A stretch of DNA of 64,000 nt from Leptodactylus fallax (GCA_947044405.1 CAMRHE010000501.1:1046001-1110000); one strand, 5' to 3'. Shown: positions 13,101 to 27,371, counted from the stretch's first letter. Translations and numbers: made by a program. Notes: a model not told the origin generated them from the sequence alone.

Positions 13101-16100
13101 TAGTATAGTGTAGTATTGTGTAGTATATTGTAGTGTAGTATAGTGTAGTATAGTGTAGTATATTGTAGTGTAGTTATTGTAGTGTAGTATAGTGTAGTAT
13201 ATTGTAGTGTAGTATAGTGTAGTATATTGTAGTGTAGTATAGTGTAGTATATTGTAGTATAGTATAGTGTAGTATAGTATAGTAGTATAGTGTAGTATAG
13301 TGTAGTATAGTGTAGTGTAGCTAGCATAGTATAGTGTAGTATAGTATAGTGTAGTATATTGTAGTGTAGTATAGTGTAGTATATTGTAGTGTACATAGTA
13401 TAGTGTAGTATATTGTAGTGTAGTATAGTGTAGTATATTGTAGTGTAGTATAGTGTAGTATTTGTGTAGTATATTGTAGTGTAGTATAGTGTAGTATAGT
13501 GTAGTATATTGTAGTGTAGTATAGTGTAGTATTGTGTAGTATATTGTAGTGTAGTATAGTGTAGTATAGTGTAGTATATTGTAGTATAGTATAGTGTAGT
13601 ATAGTGTAGTATATTGTAGTGTAGTATAGTGTAGTATAGTGTAGTATATTGTAGTGCAGTATAGTGTAGTATATTGTAGTGTAGTATAGTGTAGTATATT
13701 GTAGTATAGTATAGTGTAGTATAGCATAGTGTAGTATAGTATAGTGTAGTATATTGTAGTATAGCATAGCGTAGTATATTGTAGTATAGTATAGTGTAGT
13801 ATATTGTAGTATAGTATAGTGTAGTATATTGTAGTGTAGTATAGTGTAGTGTAGTATATTGTAGTGTAGTATATTGTAGTGTAGTATATTGTAGTGTAGT
13901 ATAGTGTAGTATATTGTAGTGTAGTATAGTGTAGTATATTGTAGTGTAGTATAGTGTAGTATATTGTAGTGTAGCATAGTATAGTGTAGTATATTGTAGT
14001 GTAGTATAGTGTAGTATATTGTAGTGTAGTATAGGTAGTGTCGTATATTGTAGTGTAGTATAGTGTAGTATATTGTAGTGTAGTATAGTGTAGTGTAGTA
14101 TAGTGTAGTATATGTAGTATATGTAGTGTGTGTAGTATAGTGTAGTGTAGGTATATTGTAGTATAGTGTAGTATATTGTAGTGTAGTATAGTGTAGTATA
14201 TTGTAGTGTAGTATAGTGTAGTATATTGTAGTGTAGTATAGTGTAGTATATAGTGTAGTGTAGTATAGTTATTGTAGTATATTGTAGTGTAGTATATTGT
14301 AGTGTAGTATAGTGTAGTATATTGTAGTGTAGTATAGTGTAGTATATTGTAGTGTAGTATAGTGTAGTATATTGTTAGTGTAGTATAGTGTAGTATATTG
14401 TAGTGTAGTATAGTGTAGTATATTGTAGTGTAGTATATTGTAGTGTATGTATATTGTAGTGTAGTATAGTATAGTGTAGTATATTGTAGTGTAGTATAGT
14501 GTAGTATATTGTAGTGTAGTATAGTGTAGTATATTGTAGTATAGTATAGTGTAGTATATTGTAGTGTAGTATATAGTGTAGTATAGTGTAGTATAGTATA
14601 GTATAGTGTAGTATATTGTAGTGTAGTATAGTGTAGTATATTGTAGTGTAGTATAGTATATTGTTAGTGTAGTATAGTGTAGTATATTGTAGTGTAGTAT
14701 AGTGTAGTATATTGTAGTGTAGTATAGTGTAGTATATTGTAGTTGTAGTATATAGTAGTATATAGTGTAGTATATTGTAGTGTAGTATATTGTAGTATAG
14801 TGTAGTATATTGTAGTGTAGTATAGTGTAGTATATTGTAGTGTAGTATAGTGTAGTATATTGTAGTATAGTATAGTGTAGTATATTGTAGTGTAGTATAG
14901 TGTAGTATATTGTAGTGTAGTATAGTGTAGTGTAGTGTAGTATAGTGTATAGTGTAGTATATTGTAGTGTAGTATAGTGTAGTATATTGTAGTGTAGTAT
15001 AGTGTAGTATATTGTAGTGTAGTATATGGTGTAGTATAGTGTAGTGTAGTATAGTGTAGTATATTGTAGTGTAGTATAGTGTAGTATATTGTAGTGTAGT
15101 ATAGTGTAGTATATTGTAGTATAGTATAGTGTAGTATATTGTAGTGTAGTATAGTGTAGTATAGTAGTAGTGTAGTATATTGTAGTGTAGTATAGTGTAG
15201 TATATGTAGTAGTGTAGTATAGTGTAGTATATTGTAGTATATTGTAGTATATTGTAGTGTAGTATATTGTAGTATATTGTAGTGTAGTATATTGTTAGTG
15301 TAGTATTGTGTAGTATAGTGTAGTATATGATAGTGTAGTATATTGTAGTAGTGTAGTATATTGTAGTGTAGTATAGTGTCGTATATTGTAGTGTAGTATA
15401 GTGTAGTATATTGTAGTGTAGTATAGTGTAGTATAGTATAGTGTAGTTAGTATATTGTAGTGTAGTATAGTGTAGTATATTGTAGTGTAGTATATTGTAG
15501 TGTAGTATAGTGTAGTATATTGTAGTGTAGTATAGTGTAGTATATTGTAGTGTAGTATAGTGTAGTATATTGTAGTGTAGTATAGTGTAGTTGTAGTATA
15601 GTGTAGTATATTGTAGTGTAGTATATTGTAGTGTAGTATAGTGTAGTATATTGTGTAGTGTATTGTAGTGTAGTATATTGTAGTGTAGTATAGTGTAGTA
15701 TATTGTAGTGTAGTATATTGTAGTGTAGTATAGTGTAGTATATTGTAGTGTAGTATAGTGTAGTATATTGTAGTGTAGTATAGTGTAGTATATTGTAGTG
15801 TAGTAGTATTGTAGTAGTATAGTGTAGTATATTGTAGTGTAGTATAGTATTTGTAGTGTAGTATAGTGTAGTATATTGTAGTGTAGTATAGTGTAGTATA
15901 TTGTAGTGTAGTATAGTGTACGTATATTGTAGTATAGTATAGTGTAGTATATTGTAGTGTAGTATAGTGTAGTATATTGTAGTGTAGTATATGTATAGTG
16001 TAGTATATTGTAGTGTAGTATATTGTAGTATAGTGTAGTATAGTGTAGTGTAGTATAGTGTAGTATAGTATAGTGTAGTATATTGTATGTAGTATAGTGT

Positions 16101-19100
16101 AGTATATGTAGTGTAGTATATTGTAGTATAGTATAGTGTCGTATATTGTATAGTGTAGTAGTATAGTGTAGTAGTGTAGTATATTGTAGTGTAGTATAGT
16201 GTAGTATATTGTAGTTGTAGTATAGTGTAGTATATTGTAGTGTAGTATATGTAGTGTAGTGTGTAGTATATTGTAGTGTAGTATAGTGTAGTATATTGTA
16301 GTGTAGTATAGTGTAGTATATTGTAGTGTAGTATATGTAGTAGTATAGTGTAGTATATATAGTATAGTGTAGTATAGTGTAGTATATTGTAGTGTAGTAT
16401 AGTGTAGTATATTGTAGTGTAGTAGTATATGTAGTGTAGTATAGTGTAGTATAGTTGTAGTGTAGTATATTGTAGTATATTGTATAGTGTAGTATATTGT
16501 AGTGTAGTATAGTGTAGTATATTGTAGTATAGTAGTATATAGTGTAGTATAGTGTAGTATATTGTAGTGTAGTATATAGTGTAGTAGTGTAGTATATTGT
16601 AGTGTAGTATAGTGTAGTATATTGTAGTGTAGTATAGTGTAGTATATTAGTAGTGTAGTATATTGTATAGTGTAGTATATTGTAGTGTAGTATAGTGTAG
16701 TATAGTATAGTGTAGTATAGTTAGTAGTGTAGTATATTGTAGTATAGTATAGTGTAGTATATTGTAGTATAGTGTAGTATATTGTAGTGTAGTATAGTGT
16801 AGTATATTGTATAGTGTAGTATATGTAGTGTAGTGTAGTATATTGTAGTGTAGTATAGTGTAGTATATTGTAGTGTAGTATATTGTAGTGTAGTAGTGTA
16901 GTATTGTAGTGTAGTATAGTGTAGTATATTGTAGTATAGTGTAGTATAGTGTAGTATATTGTAGTGTAGTATAGTGTAGTATAGTATAGTGTAGTATATT
17001 GTAGTGTAGTATAGTGTAGTATATTGTAGTATATTGTAGTGTAGTATATTGTAGTGTAGTATAGTGTAGTATATTGTAGTGTAGTATAGTGTAGTATATT
17101 GTAGTGTAGTGTAGTATATTGTAGTGTAGTATAGTGTAGTATATTGTAGTGTAGTATAGTGTAGTATATTGTAGTGTAGTATAGTGTAGTATATTGTAGT
17201 ATAGTATAGTGTAGTATATTGTAGTGTAGTATAGTGTAGTATATGTGTAGTATAGTGTAGTATATTGTAGTATAGTATAGTATATAGTGTGTAGTGTAGT
17301 ATAGTATAGTGTAGTATATTGTAGTGTAGTATAGTGTAGTATATTGTAGTGTAGTATAGTGTAGTGTAGTGTAGTATATAGTGTAGTGTAGTATATTGTA
17401 GTGTAGTATAGTGTAGTATATTGTAGTATAGTAGTATAGTATAGTAGTGTAGTATATTGTAGTGTAGTAGTAGTGTAGTATATTGTAGTGTAGTATAGTG
17501 TAGTATATTGTAGTGTAGTATAGTGTAGTATATTGTAGTGTAGTATAGTGTAGTATATTGTAGTGTAGTATAGTGTAGTATATTGTAGTGTAGTATAGTG
17601 TAGTATAGTGTAGTATATTGTAGTGTAGTATAGTGTAGTGTAGTGTAGTATAGTATATTGAGTGTAGTAGTATAGTATATTGTAGTATAGTGTAGTATAT
17701 TGTAGTGTAGTATAGTGTAGTATATTGTAGTGTAGTATAGTGTAGTATAGTGTAGTATATGTGTAGTGTAGTGTATATAGTGTAGTATATTGTAGTGTAG
17801 TATATTGTAGTGTAGTATAGTGTAGTATATTGTAGTGTAGTATAGTGTAGTATATTGTAGGTAGTATATTGTAGTGTAGTATAGTGTAGTATATTGTAGT
17901 GTAGTATATTGTAGTGTAGTATAGTGTAGTATATTGTAGTGTAGTATAGTGTAGTATATTGTAGTGTAGTATAGTGTAGTGTATATTGTAGTGTAGTATA
18001 GTGTAGTATATTAGTGTAGTATAGTGTAGTATAGTATAGTGTAGTATATTGTAGTGTAGTATAGTGTAGTATATTGTAGTGTAGTATAGTGTAGTATATT
18101 GTAGTGTAGTATATGTAGTGTAGTATAGTGTAGTATATTGTAGTGTAGTATAGTGTAGTATATTGTAGTGTAGTATAGTGTAGTATATTGTAGTGTAGTA
18201 TATTGTAGTGTAGTATAGTGTAGTATATTGTAGTGTAGTATAGTGTAGTATATTTAGTGTAGTATATATAGTGTAGTATAGTATAGTGTAGTTAGTATAT
18301 TGTAGTGTAGTATAGTGTAGTATATATGTAGTATAGTGTGTAGTATAGTATAGTGTAGTATATGTGTAGTGTAGTATAGTGTAGTGTAGTATATTGTAGT
18401 GTAGTATAGTGTAGTATATTGTAGTGATAGTGTAGTATATTGTAGTGTAGTATAGTGTGTATAGTGTAGTATAGTGTAGTATATTGTAGTGTAGTATAGT
18501 GTAGTATATAGTAGTGTAGTATATTGTAGTGTAGTATAGTGTAGTGTAGTATAGTATAGTGTAGTATATTGTAGGTAGTATAGTGTAGTATATTGTAGTA
18601 TAGTATAGTGTAGTATATGTAGTATAGTGTAGTATATTGAGGTAGTATAGTGTAGTATAGTAGTGTAGTATATTGTAGTATAGTGTAGTATATTGTAGTG
18701 TAGTATAGTGTTTGTAGTATATTGTAGTGTAGTATAGTGTAGTATATTGTAGTGTAGTTATAGTGTAGTATATTGTAGTGTAGTATAGTGTAGTATATTG
18801 TAGTGTAGTATATTGTAGTGTAGTATATATAGTGTAGTATATGTAGTGTAGTATAGTGTAGTATAGTGTAGTGTAGTATATTGTAGTGTAGTATAGTGTA
18901 GTATATTGTAGTGTAGTATATTGTAGTGTAGTGTAGTATATTGTAGTGTAGTGTAGTATATTGTAGTATGTAGTATAGTGTAGTATATTGTAGTGTAGTA
19001 TATTGTAGTGTAGTATAGTGTAGTATATTGTAGTGTAGTATAGTGTAGTATAGTGTAGTAAGTGTAGTATTGTAGTATAGTATAGTGTAGTATATTGTAG

Positions 19101-22100
19101 TGAGTATAGTGTAGTATGTAGTATAGTGTAGTATATTGTAGTGTAGTATAGTGTAGTATATTGTAGTGTAGTATATTGTAGTGTAGTATAGTGTATAGTA
19201 GTATCGTATATTGTAGTGTAGTATAGTGTAGTATATTGTAGGTATAGTGTAGTATATTGTAGTGTAGTATAGTGTAGTATATGTGTAGTATAGTATAGTG
19301 TAGTATATTGTAGTGTAGTATAGTGTAGTATATTGTAGTGTAGTATAGTGTATAGTGTAGTGTAGTATATTGTAGTATAGTATAGTGTAGTATATTGTAG
19401 TGTAGTATAGTGTAGTATATTGTAGTGTAGTATAGTGTAGTATAGTGTAGTATATTGTAGTGTAGTATAGTGTAGTATATTGTAGTATAGTATAGTGTAG
19501 TATATTGTAGTAGTAGTGTAGTGTAGTATATTGTAGTGTAGTATAGTGTAGTATATTGTAGTGTAGTATAGTGTAGTGTATTGTAGTATATAGTGTAGTA
19601 TATTGTAGTTAGTTAGTGTAGTATAGTGTAGTATATTGTAGTGTAGTATAGTGTAGTATATTGTAGTGTAGTATAGTGTAGTATATTGTAGTGTAGTATA
19701 GTGTAGTATATTGTAGTGTAGTAGTAGTGTAGTATATTGTAGTGTAGTATAGTATATTGTAGTGTAGTAGTGTAGTATATTGTAGTATATGTAGTGTAGT
19801 ATAGTGTAGTATATAGTATAGTGTAGTGAGTATAGTGTAGTATATTGTAGTGTAGTATAGTGTAGTGTAGTATAGTGTAGTATAGTGTAGTATAAGTATA
19901 TTGTAGTGTAGTATAGTGTAGTATATTGTAGTGTAGTGTAGTATATTGTAGTGTAGTATATGTGTAGTATATTGTAGTGTAGTATAGTGTAGTATATTGT
20001 AGTGTAGTATATTGTAGTGTAGTATAGTGTAGTATATTGTAGTGTAGTATATTGTAGTGTAGTATAGTGTAGTATAGTGTAGTATATTGTAGTATAGTGT
20101 AGTATATTGTAGTGTAGTATAGGTAGTATATTGTGTAGTATAGTGTAGTATATTGTAGTGTAGTATAGTATAGTGTAGTATATTGTAGTGTATAGTATAG
20201 TGTAGTGTAGTGTAGTATAGTGTAGTATATTGTAGTGTAGTATAGTGTAGTATATTGTAGTAGTATAGTGTAGTATATAGTGTAGTATATTGTAGTGTAG
20301 TATAGTGTAGTATATTGTAGTGTAGTATAGTGTAGTATATTGTAGTGTAGTAGTGTGTAGTAAGTGTAGTATATTGTAGTGTAGTATAGTGTAGTATATT
20401 GTAGTGGTATATTGTAGTGTGTAGTATATTGTAGTGTAGTATAGTGTAGTATATTGTAGTGTAGTATAGTGTAGTATATTGTAGTGTAGTATAGTGTAGT
20501 ATATTGTAGTAGTATATTGTAGTGTAGTATATTGTAGTGTAGTAGTATAGTGTAGTATATTGTAGTGTAGATAGTGTAGTATATTGTAGTGTAGTATAGT
20601 GTAGTATATTGTAGTGTAGTATAGTGTAGTATATTGTAGTGTAGTATAGTGTAGTATATTGTAGTGTAGTATAGTGTAGTATATTGTAGTGTAGTATAGT
20701 GTAGTATATTGTAGTGTAGTATAGTGTAGTATATTGTAGTATAGTATAGTGTAGTATTGTAGTGTAGTATAGTGTAGTATATTGTAGTGTAGTATAGTGT
20801 ATTGTAGTGTAGTATAGTGTAGTAGATGGTAGTATATTGTAGTATGTAGTATAGTGTAGTATATTGTAGTGTAGTATGTAGTGTAGTATATTGTAGTGTA
20901 GTATATTGTAGTATAGTATAGTGTAGTATATTGTAGTGTAGTATAGTGTAGTGTAGTATAGTGTAGTATATTGTGTAGTATATTGTAGTGTAGTATAGTG
21001 TAGTATATTGTAGTGTAGTATAGTGTAGTATATTGTAGTGTAGTATATGTGTAGTATAGTAAGTAGTGTAGTATATTGTAGTGTAGTATAGTGTAGTATA
21101 TTGTAGTGTAGTATAGTGTAGTATATTGTAGTAGTATAGTATAGTGTGTAGTGTAGTATAGTGTAGTATAGTGTAGTATATTGTAGTGTAGTAGTGTAGT
21201 ATATTGTAGTGTAGTATAGTGTAGTATATTGTAGTGTAGTATAGTGTAGTATATTGGTGTAGTATAGTGTAGTATATTGTAGTGTAGTATAGTGTAGTAT
21301 AGTGTAGTATAGTGTAGTGTAGTAGTGTAGTATATTGTAGTGTAGTATAGTGTAGTATATTGTAGTGTAGTATAGTGTAGTATATTGTAGTGTAGTATAG
21401 TGTAGTGTAGTGTAGTGTAGTGTAGTGTAGTATATTGTAGTGTAGTAGTGTAGTATATTGTAGTGTAGTATATGTAGTGTAGTATAGTGTAGTATATTGT
21501 AGTATAGTATAGTGTGTATATTGTAGTGTAGTGTAGTATATTGTAGTGTAGTATATTGTAGTGTAGTATAGTGTAGTATATTGTAGTGTAGTATAGTGTA
21601 GTATATTGTAGTGTAGTATAGTGTAGTATTGTAGTATAGTGTAGTGTAGTATATAGTGTAGTATGTAGTGTAGTATAGTGTAGTATATTGTAGTGTAGTA
21701 TAGTATAGTGTAGTGTAGTATATTGTAGTGTAGTATATTGTAGTGTAGTGTAGTATATAGTGTAGTATATTGTAGTGTAGTATAGTGTAGTATAGTAGTG
21801 TAGTATATTGTAGTGTAGTATAGTGTAGTATATTGTAGTATATTGTAGTGTAGTATATTGTAGTGTAGTGTAGTATATTGTAGTGTAGTATAGTGTAGTG
21901 TAGTATAGTGTATAGTATAGTGTAGTATATTGTAGTGTAGTATAGTGTAGTATATTGTAGTGTAGTATATTGTAGTATAGTATAGTGTAGTAGTGTAGTA
22001 TAGTGTAGTATATTGTAGTGTAGTATTGTGTAGTATATTGTAGTATGTAGTATATTGTAGTGTAGTATAGTGTAGTGTAGTATAGTGTAGTATATTGTAG

Positions 22101-24857
22101 TGTGTAGTATATTGTAGTGTAGTATAGTGTAGTATATTGTAGTGTAGTATTGTAGTGTAGTATAGTGTAGTATATTGTAGTGTAGTATAGTATATTGTAG
22201 TGTAGTATATTGTAGTATAGTATAGTGTAGTATATGTAGTGTAGTGTAGTATATTGTAGTGTAGTATAGTGGTATATTGTAGTATATTGTAGTATATAGT
22301 GTAGTATATTGTAGTGTAGTATAGTGTAGTATATTGTAGTATAGTGTAGTGTAGTATAGTGTAGTATATTGTAGTGTAGTAGTGTAGTATATTGTAGTGT
22401 ATTGTATAGTGTAGTATATTGTAGTGTAGTATAGTGTAGTATATTGTAGTGTAGTATAGTGTAGTATATTGTAGTGTAGTAGTATATTGTAGTGTAGTAT
22501 ATTGTAGTGTAGTATAGTGTAGTATATTGTAGTGTAGTATAGTGTAGTATATTGTAGTGTAGTATAGTGTAGTATATTGTAGTGTAGTATAGTGTAGTGT
22601 AGTATATTGTAGTGTAGTATATTGTAGTGTAGTATAGTGTAGTATATTGTAGTGAGATAGTGTAGTATATTGTAGTGTAGTATGGTAGTATATTGTAGTG
22701 TAGTATAGTGTAGTATATTGTAGTGTAGTATATTGTAGTGTAGTATATTGTAGTGTAGTAGTAGTATATGTAGTGTAGTAGTGTAGATATTGTAGTGTAG
22801 TGTAGTGTCGTATATTGTAGTGTAGTATAGTGTAGTATATTGTAGTGTAGTATAGTGTAGTATATTGTAGTGTAGTATAGTGTGTAGTATATTGTAGTGT
22901 AGTATATTGTAGTGTAGTATATTGTAGTATAGTATAGTGTAGTATATTGTAGTGTAGTATATTGTAGTGTAGTATATTGTAGTGTAGTATAGTGTAGTAT
23001 AGTGTAGTATATTGTAGTGTAGTATAGTGTAGTGTAGTAGTATAGTGTAGTATAGTGTATAGTAGTGTAGTGTAGTATAGTGTAGTATAGTAGTGTAGTG
23101 TAGTATATAGTGTAGTAGTATATTGTAGTGTAGTATATTGTAGTGTAGTATATTGTAGTGTAGTATAGTAGTGTAGTATTGTAGTGTAGTATATTGTAGT
23201 GTAGTATAGTGTAGTATATTGTAGTGTAGTATAGTGTAGTATATAGTAATGTGTAGATAGTGTAGTATATTGTAGTGTAGTATAGTGTAGTATATTGTAG
23301 TGTAGTATAGTGTAGTATATTGTAGTGTAGTATATTGTAGTGTAGTATAGTGTAGTATATTGTAGTGTATGTAGTATATTGTAGTGTAGTATAGTGTAGT
23401 ATATTGTAGTGTAGTATAGTGTAGTATATTGTAGTGTAGTATAGTGTAGTGTAGTGTAGTATAGTGTAGTATATTGTAGTGTAGTATATTGTAGTGTAGT
23501 GTAGTGTAGTATAGTGTAGTATGTAGTAGTAGTGTAGTATATTGTAGTGTAGTATAGTGTAGTATATTGTAGTGTAGTATAGTGTAGTATATTGTAGTGT
23601 AGTATAGTGTAGTATATTGTAGTGTAGTATAGTGTAGTATATTGTAGTGTAGTATAGTGTAGTATATTGTAGTGTAGTATAGTGTAGTATATTGTAGTGT
23701 AGTGTAGTAGTAGTATAGTGTAGTGTAGTATATTGTAGTGTAGTATAGTGTAGTGTAGTATATTGTAGTATAGTATAGTGTAGTATATTGTAGTGTAGTA
23801 TAGTGTAGTATATTGTAGTGTAGTATAGTGTAGTATATTGTAGTGTAGTATAGTGTAGTGTAGTGTAGTAGTGTAGTATAGTGTAGTATATTGTAGTGTA
23901 GTATAGTGTAGTTATGTAGTATATTGTAGTATAGTATAGTGTAGTATATTGTAGTGTAGTATTGTAGTGTAGTATATTGTAGTGTAGTATAGTGTAGTAT
24001 ATTGTAGTGTAGTATAGTGTAGTATATTGTAGTGTAGTATAGTGTAGTATATTGTAGTGTAGTATAGTTGTATATTATAGTGTAGTATATTGTGTAGTAT
24101 AGTGTAGTATATAGTGTAGTAGTATATTGTAGTGTAGTATATTGTAGTGTAGTATATTGTAGTGTAGTGTAGTATATTGTAGTGTAGTGTAGTATAGTGT
24201 AGTATATTGTAGTATAGTGTAGTATATTGTAGTGTAGTATTGTGTAGTATATTGTAGTGTAGTATAGTGTAGTATATTGTAGTGTAGTATTGTGTAGTAT
24301 ATTGTAGTGTAGTATAGTGTAGATATGTAGTAGTAGTGTAGTATATTGTAGTGTAGTATTGTGTAGTGTAGTATAGTGTAGTGTGTGTGTATGTAGTGTA
24401 TTGTGTAGTGTATGTGTAGTATAGTGTAGTATATTAGTGTAGTATTGTGTGTATTGTAGTGTAGTATTGTAGTAGTGTAGTGTAGTATATTGTAGTGTAG
24501 TATAGTGTAGTATATTGTAGTGTAGTATTGTGTAGTATATGTAGTATATTGTAGTGTAGTATTTAGTGTAGTATGTTGTAGTGTAGTATAGGTTGTGTAG
24601 TATATTGTAGTGTAGTATAGTGTAGTATATTGTAGTGTAGTATATTGTAGTGTAGTATAGTGTAGTATATTGTAGTGTAGTATATTGTAGTGTAGTATAT
24701 TGTAGTGTAGTGTGTATATTGTAGTGTAGTATAGTGTAGTAGTGTAGTATAGTGTGTAGTATATTGTAATGTGTAGTATATTGTAGTGTAGTATAGTGTA
24801 GTATAGTGTAGTATTTGTAGTATTGTGTGGTATATTGTAGTGTATTATACTGTAGTC
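10158..24857. repeat. 14.7-kb pentamer-based satellite, main period 25 bp
   Basis: The array is built from 5-mers TAGTG, TAGTA and TATTG. The commonest 25-bp unit has the order TAGTG, TAGTA, TAGTG, TAGTA, TATTG. In the first 3.85 kb (to about 14.0 kb) AGCATAG variants are scattered through it. After that they disappear and short indels such as TAGTATGTAG and TTGTTAGTG become frequent. The minus strand has essentially no stop codons in any frame, which gives open frames up to 1,074 codons made of Tyr, Thr, Leu, His and Ile. I regard these as non-coding. Confidence 0.97.
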
Positions 24858-24860
24858 TTA

Positions 24861-25015
24861 AAAAAAATCAGACAATGTGATTTTCTGGATTTGTTTTCTC
24901 ATTTTGTCTCTCATAGTTGAGGTCTACCTATGATGACAATTACAGGCCGGCCTCATCTTTATAAGTGGGAGAACTTGCACAATTGGTCGCTGACTAAATA
25001 CTTTTTTCCCCACTG
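24861..25015. mobile_element. Tc1/mariner-like terminal inverted repeat, solo or truncated end
   Basis: Read toward the right, the sequence ends in TACTTTTTTCCCCACTG followed by TA, i.e. the inverted terminus CAGTGGGG next to a TA target dinucleotide. The interior (ACAATGTGATTTTCTGGATT, TCTCATAGTTGAGGTCTACC, TGGTCGCTGACTAAATAC) matches a terminal repeat of Tc1-like elements that I recall as widespread in frogs and fish. No transposase frame and no partner terminus are present. The left side runs directly into the pentamer array, so the rest of the element is lost or replaced. Confidence 0.7.
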
Positions 25016-25990
25016 TATGTAACAGCGCCCCTACTTGCGACCTCTCCCTCATAAAGCATGTTGTGAAATTAGACTTAAAGGAACACTCCAGGCAAAAGTG
25101 AGCCATCGTGTCATACCTACTCCAGTGTAGAGGAGTCCAGGAGTCATGCTCCGCCCCCTCGGGTCCTGCACTACAGCTATATTAACCCTGAATGTCCTGG
25201 ATATAGTCTTATTAGCTTTTCCTTTTGGTACTGATGATAGATGAGAAATGATCTCAGAAACATGTCTGAGATTTCCTTTTCTCTCTTCTCCCTCATGTAC
25301 CACCAGGGGGCGACAAAGTCTAGGTGACACCAGAAGGCAATAGAGTCTAAGTGACTCCAGGGGGCGCTAAAGTCTCACAGACTCCAGACCTGCGCGGATT
25401 ATTATTATCTGACCTCATAGACAACAAAACAAAAAGTTAGATGTTTTTGAAGGAGATCTCATGATTGACCCCAGAGGTCATGTGATTCCTCTGAACACCA
25501 TTATGTGGATGACATCATCACGTGTAAGGCACAGATAGGACTAGATGTCTTCTGCTGTCAGGGTGCAGGTCTGGGGGTACAGGACACCCCTCTCCCCTGC
25601 TGGCATATGAGCAGTATCTGTAAGTCGTAGCCGCTCCTTACATGTACTGAGCAGTAGTCAGGTCCTGACACCCCAGCCGGTCCCCCTCGGGATGACTCCG
25701 CAGTATCCTGGTACCCGGGCACACAGCTTGGTCTGGATTGTTTGGCTCAGGATGTGTAAGCAGAGACGTCTGATAGACACAGCAGATGGAGGACAACGTG
25801 AGGCAGCAACATAGCTGACAGTGCCGGCCGCCCGGGAGGAGATCGCCAGCCAGTTATATGCGAGGATTGCAACATCACAGGTTATAATCAGAGCTGCTCT
25901 GTAATAACTGCCCAGAATCCCTCCAGCAGACAGGGAGCCATGGGTGGTGTTACCAGGTGCATGTCACATTACATCAGTGCCACTGAGCAG
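25016..25990. other. Unique spacer with dispersed-repeat fragment
   Basis: No gene is visible. 'TTAAAGGAACACTCCAGGCA' at about 25075 resembles the start of a common frog dispersed repeat (recalled, not verified). The CTCF-like triplicate is listed separately. The remainder shows no ORF with recognisable content. Confidence 0.5.
25301..25381 (+). promoter_or_regulatory. Three-copy 27-bp repeat, each with a CTCF-like core
   Basis: Three consecutive 27-bp units begin CACCAGGGGGCGACAAAG, CACCAGAAGGCAATAGAG and CTCCAGGGGGCGCTAAAG. The first is preceded by C, giving CCACCAGGGGGCG, very close to the vertebrate CTCF core; the third also fits; the middle copy has decayed. All are in the same orientation. 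Binding is inferred from motif match only. Confidence 0.45.
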
Positions 25991-27371
25991 AATTCACAGA
26001 ATACAGGCTGCTATAAATAGTCTATAGAATACAGGTTGCTATATAAACTCTACAGAATACAGGCTGCCATATAATCTCTACAGAATACAGGCTGCCATAT
26101 AATCTCTAAAGAATACAGGCTGCCATATAAAGTCTACAGAATACAGGCTGCCATATAAACTCTACAGAATACAGACTGCCATATAATCTCTACAGAATAC
26201 AGACTGTCATATAATCTCTACAGAATACAGGCTGCCATATAATCTCTACAGAATACAGGCTGCCATATAAACTCTACAGAATACAGGCTGCCATACAAAG
26301 TCTACAGAATACAGGCTGCCATATAAACTCTACAGAATACAGCCTGCCATGTAATCTCTACAGAATACAGACTGTCATATAATCTCTACAGAATACAGGC
26401 TGCCATATAAACTCTACAGAATTCAGGCTGCCATATAATCTCTACAGAATACAGACTGTCATATAATCTCTACAGAATACAGACTGTCATGTAATCTCTA
26501 CAGAATACAGACTGCCATATAAACTCTACAGAATACAGGCTGCCATATAATCTCTACAGAATACAGACTGTCATATAATCTCTACAGAATACAGACTGCC
26601 ATATAAACTCTACAGAATACAGGTTGCCATATAATCTCTACAGAATACAGACTGTCATATAATCTCTACAGAATACAGACTGCCATATAATCTCTACAGA
26701 ATACAGGCTGCCATATAATCTCTACAGAATACAGACTGTCATATATTCTCTACAGAATACAGACTGTCATATAATCTCTACAGAATACAGACTGCCATAT
26801 AATCTCTACAGAATACAGGCTGCCATATAAAACTACAGAATACAGGCTGCCATATAAACTCTACAGAATACAGACTGTCATATAATCTCTACAGAATACA
26901 GGCTGCTATACAAACTCTACAGAATACAGGCTGCTATACAAACGCTACAGAATACAGGCTGCCATATAATCTCTACAGAATACAGACTGCCATATAATCT
27001 CTACAGAATACAGGCTGCCATATAATCTCTACAGAATACAGACTGTCATGTAATCTCTACAGAATACAGACTGCCATATAATCTCTACAGAATACAGGCT
27101 GCCATATAAAACTACAGAATACAGGCTGCCATATAAACTCTACAGAATACAGACTGTCATATAATCTCTACAGAATACAGGCTGCTATACAAACTCTACA
27201 GAATACAGGCTGCTATACAAACGCTACAGAATACAGGCTGCCATATAATCTCTACAGAATACAGACTGCCATATAAACTCTACAGAATACAGGCTGCCAT
27301 ATAAACTCTACAGAATACAGGCTGCCATATAAACTCTACAGAATACAGGCTGCTATATAAACTCTATACAA
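25991..27371. repeat. 28-bp minisatellite, about 48 copies
   Basis: The unit is CTACAGAATACAGGCTGCCA followed by TATAATCT, with variants GACTGTCAT and ATAAACT. A block containing the rare 27-bp variant 'CATATAAAACTACAG' and two 'GCTGCTATACAAAC' units occurs at about 26822 and again 279 bp later at about 27101, showing a recent multi-unit duplication. Confidence 0.93.

Noticed and set aside
10172..13396. Open frame of 1,074 codons on the minus strand (Tyr/Thr/Leu/His/Ile only)
   Set aside because: It is a direct reading of the pentamer satellite; no frame of the unit contains a stop, neighbouring frames are equally open, and composition is not protein-like.
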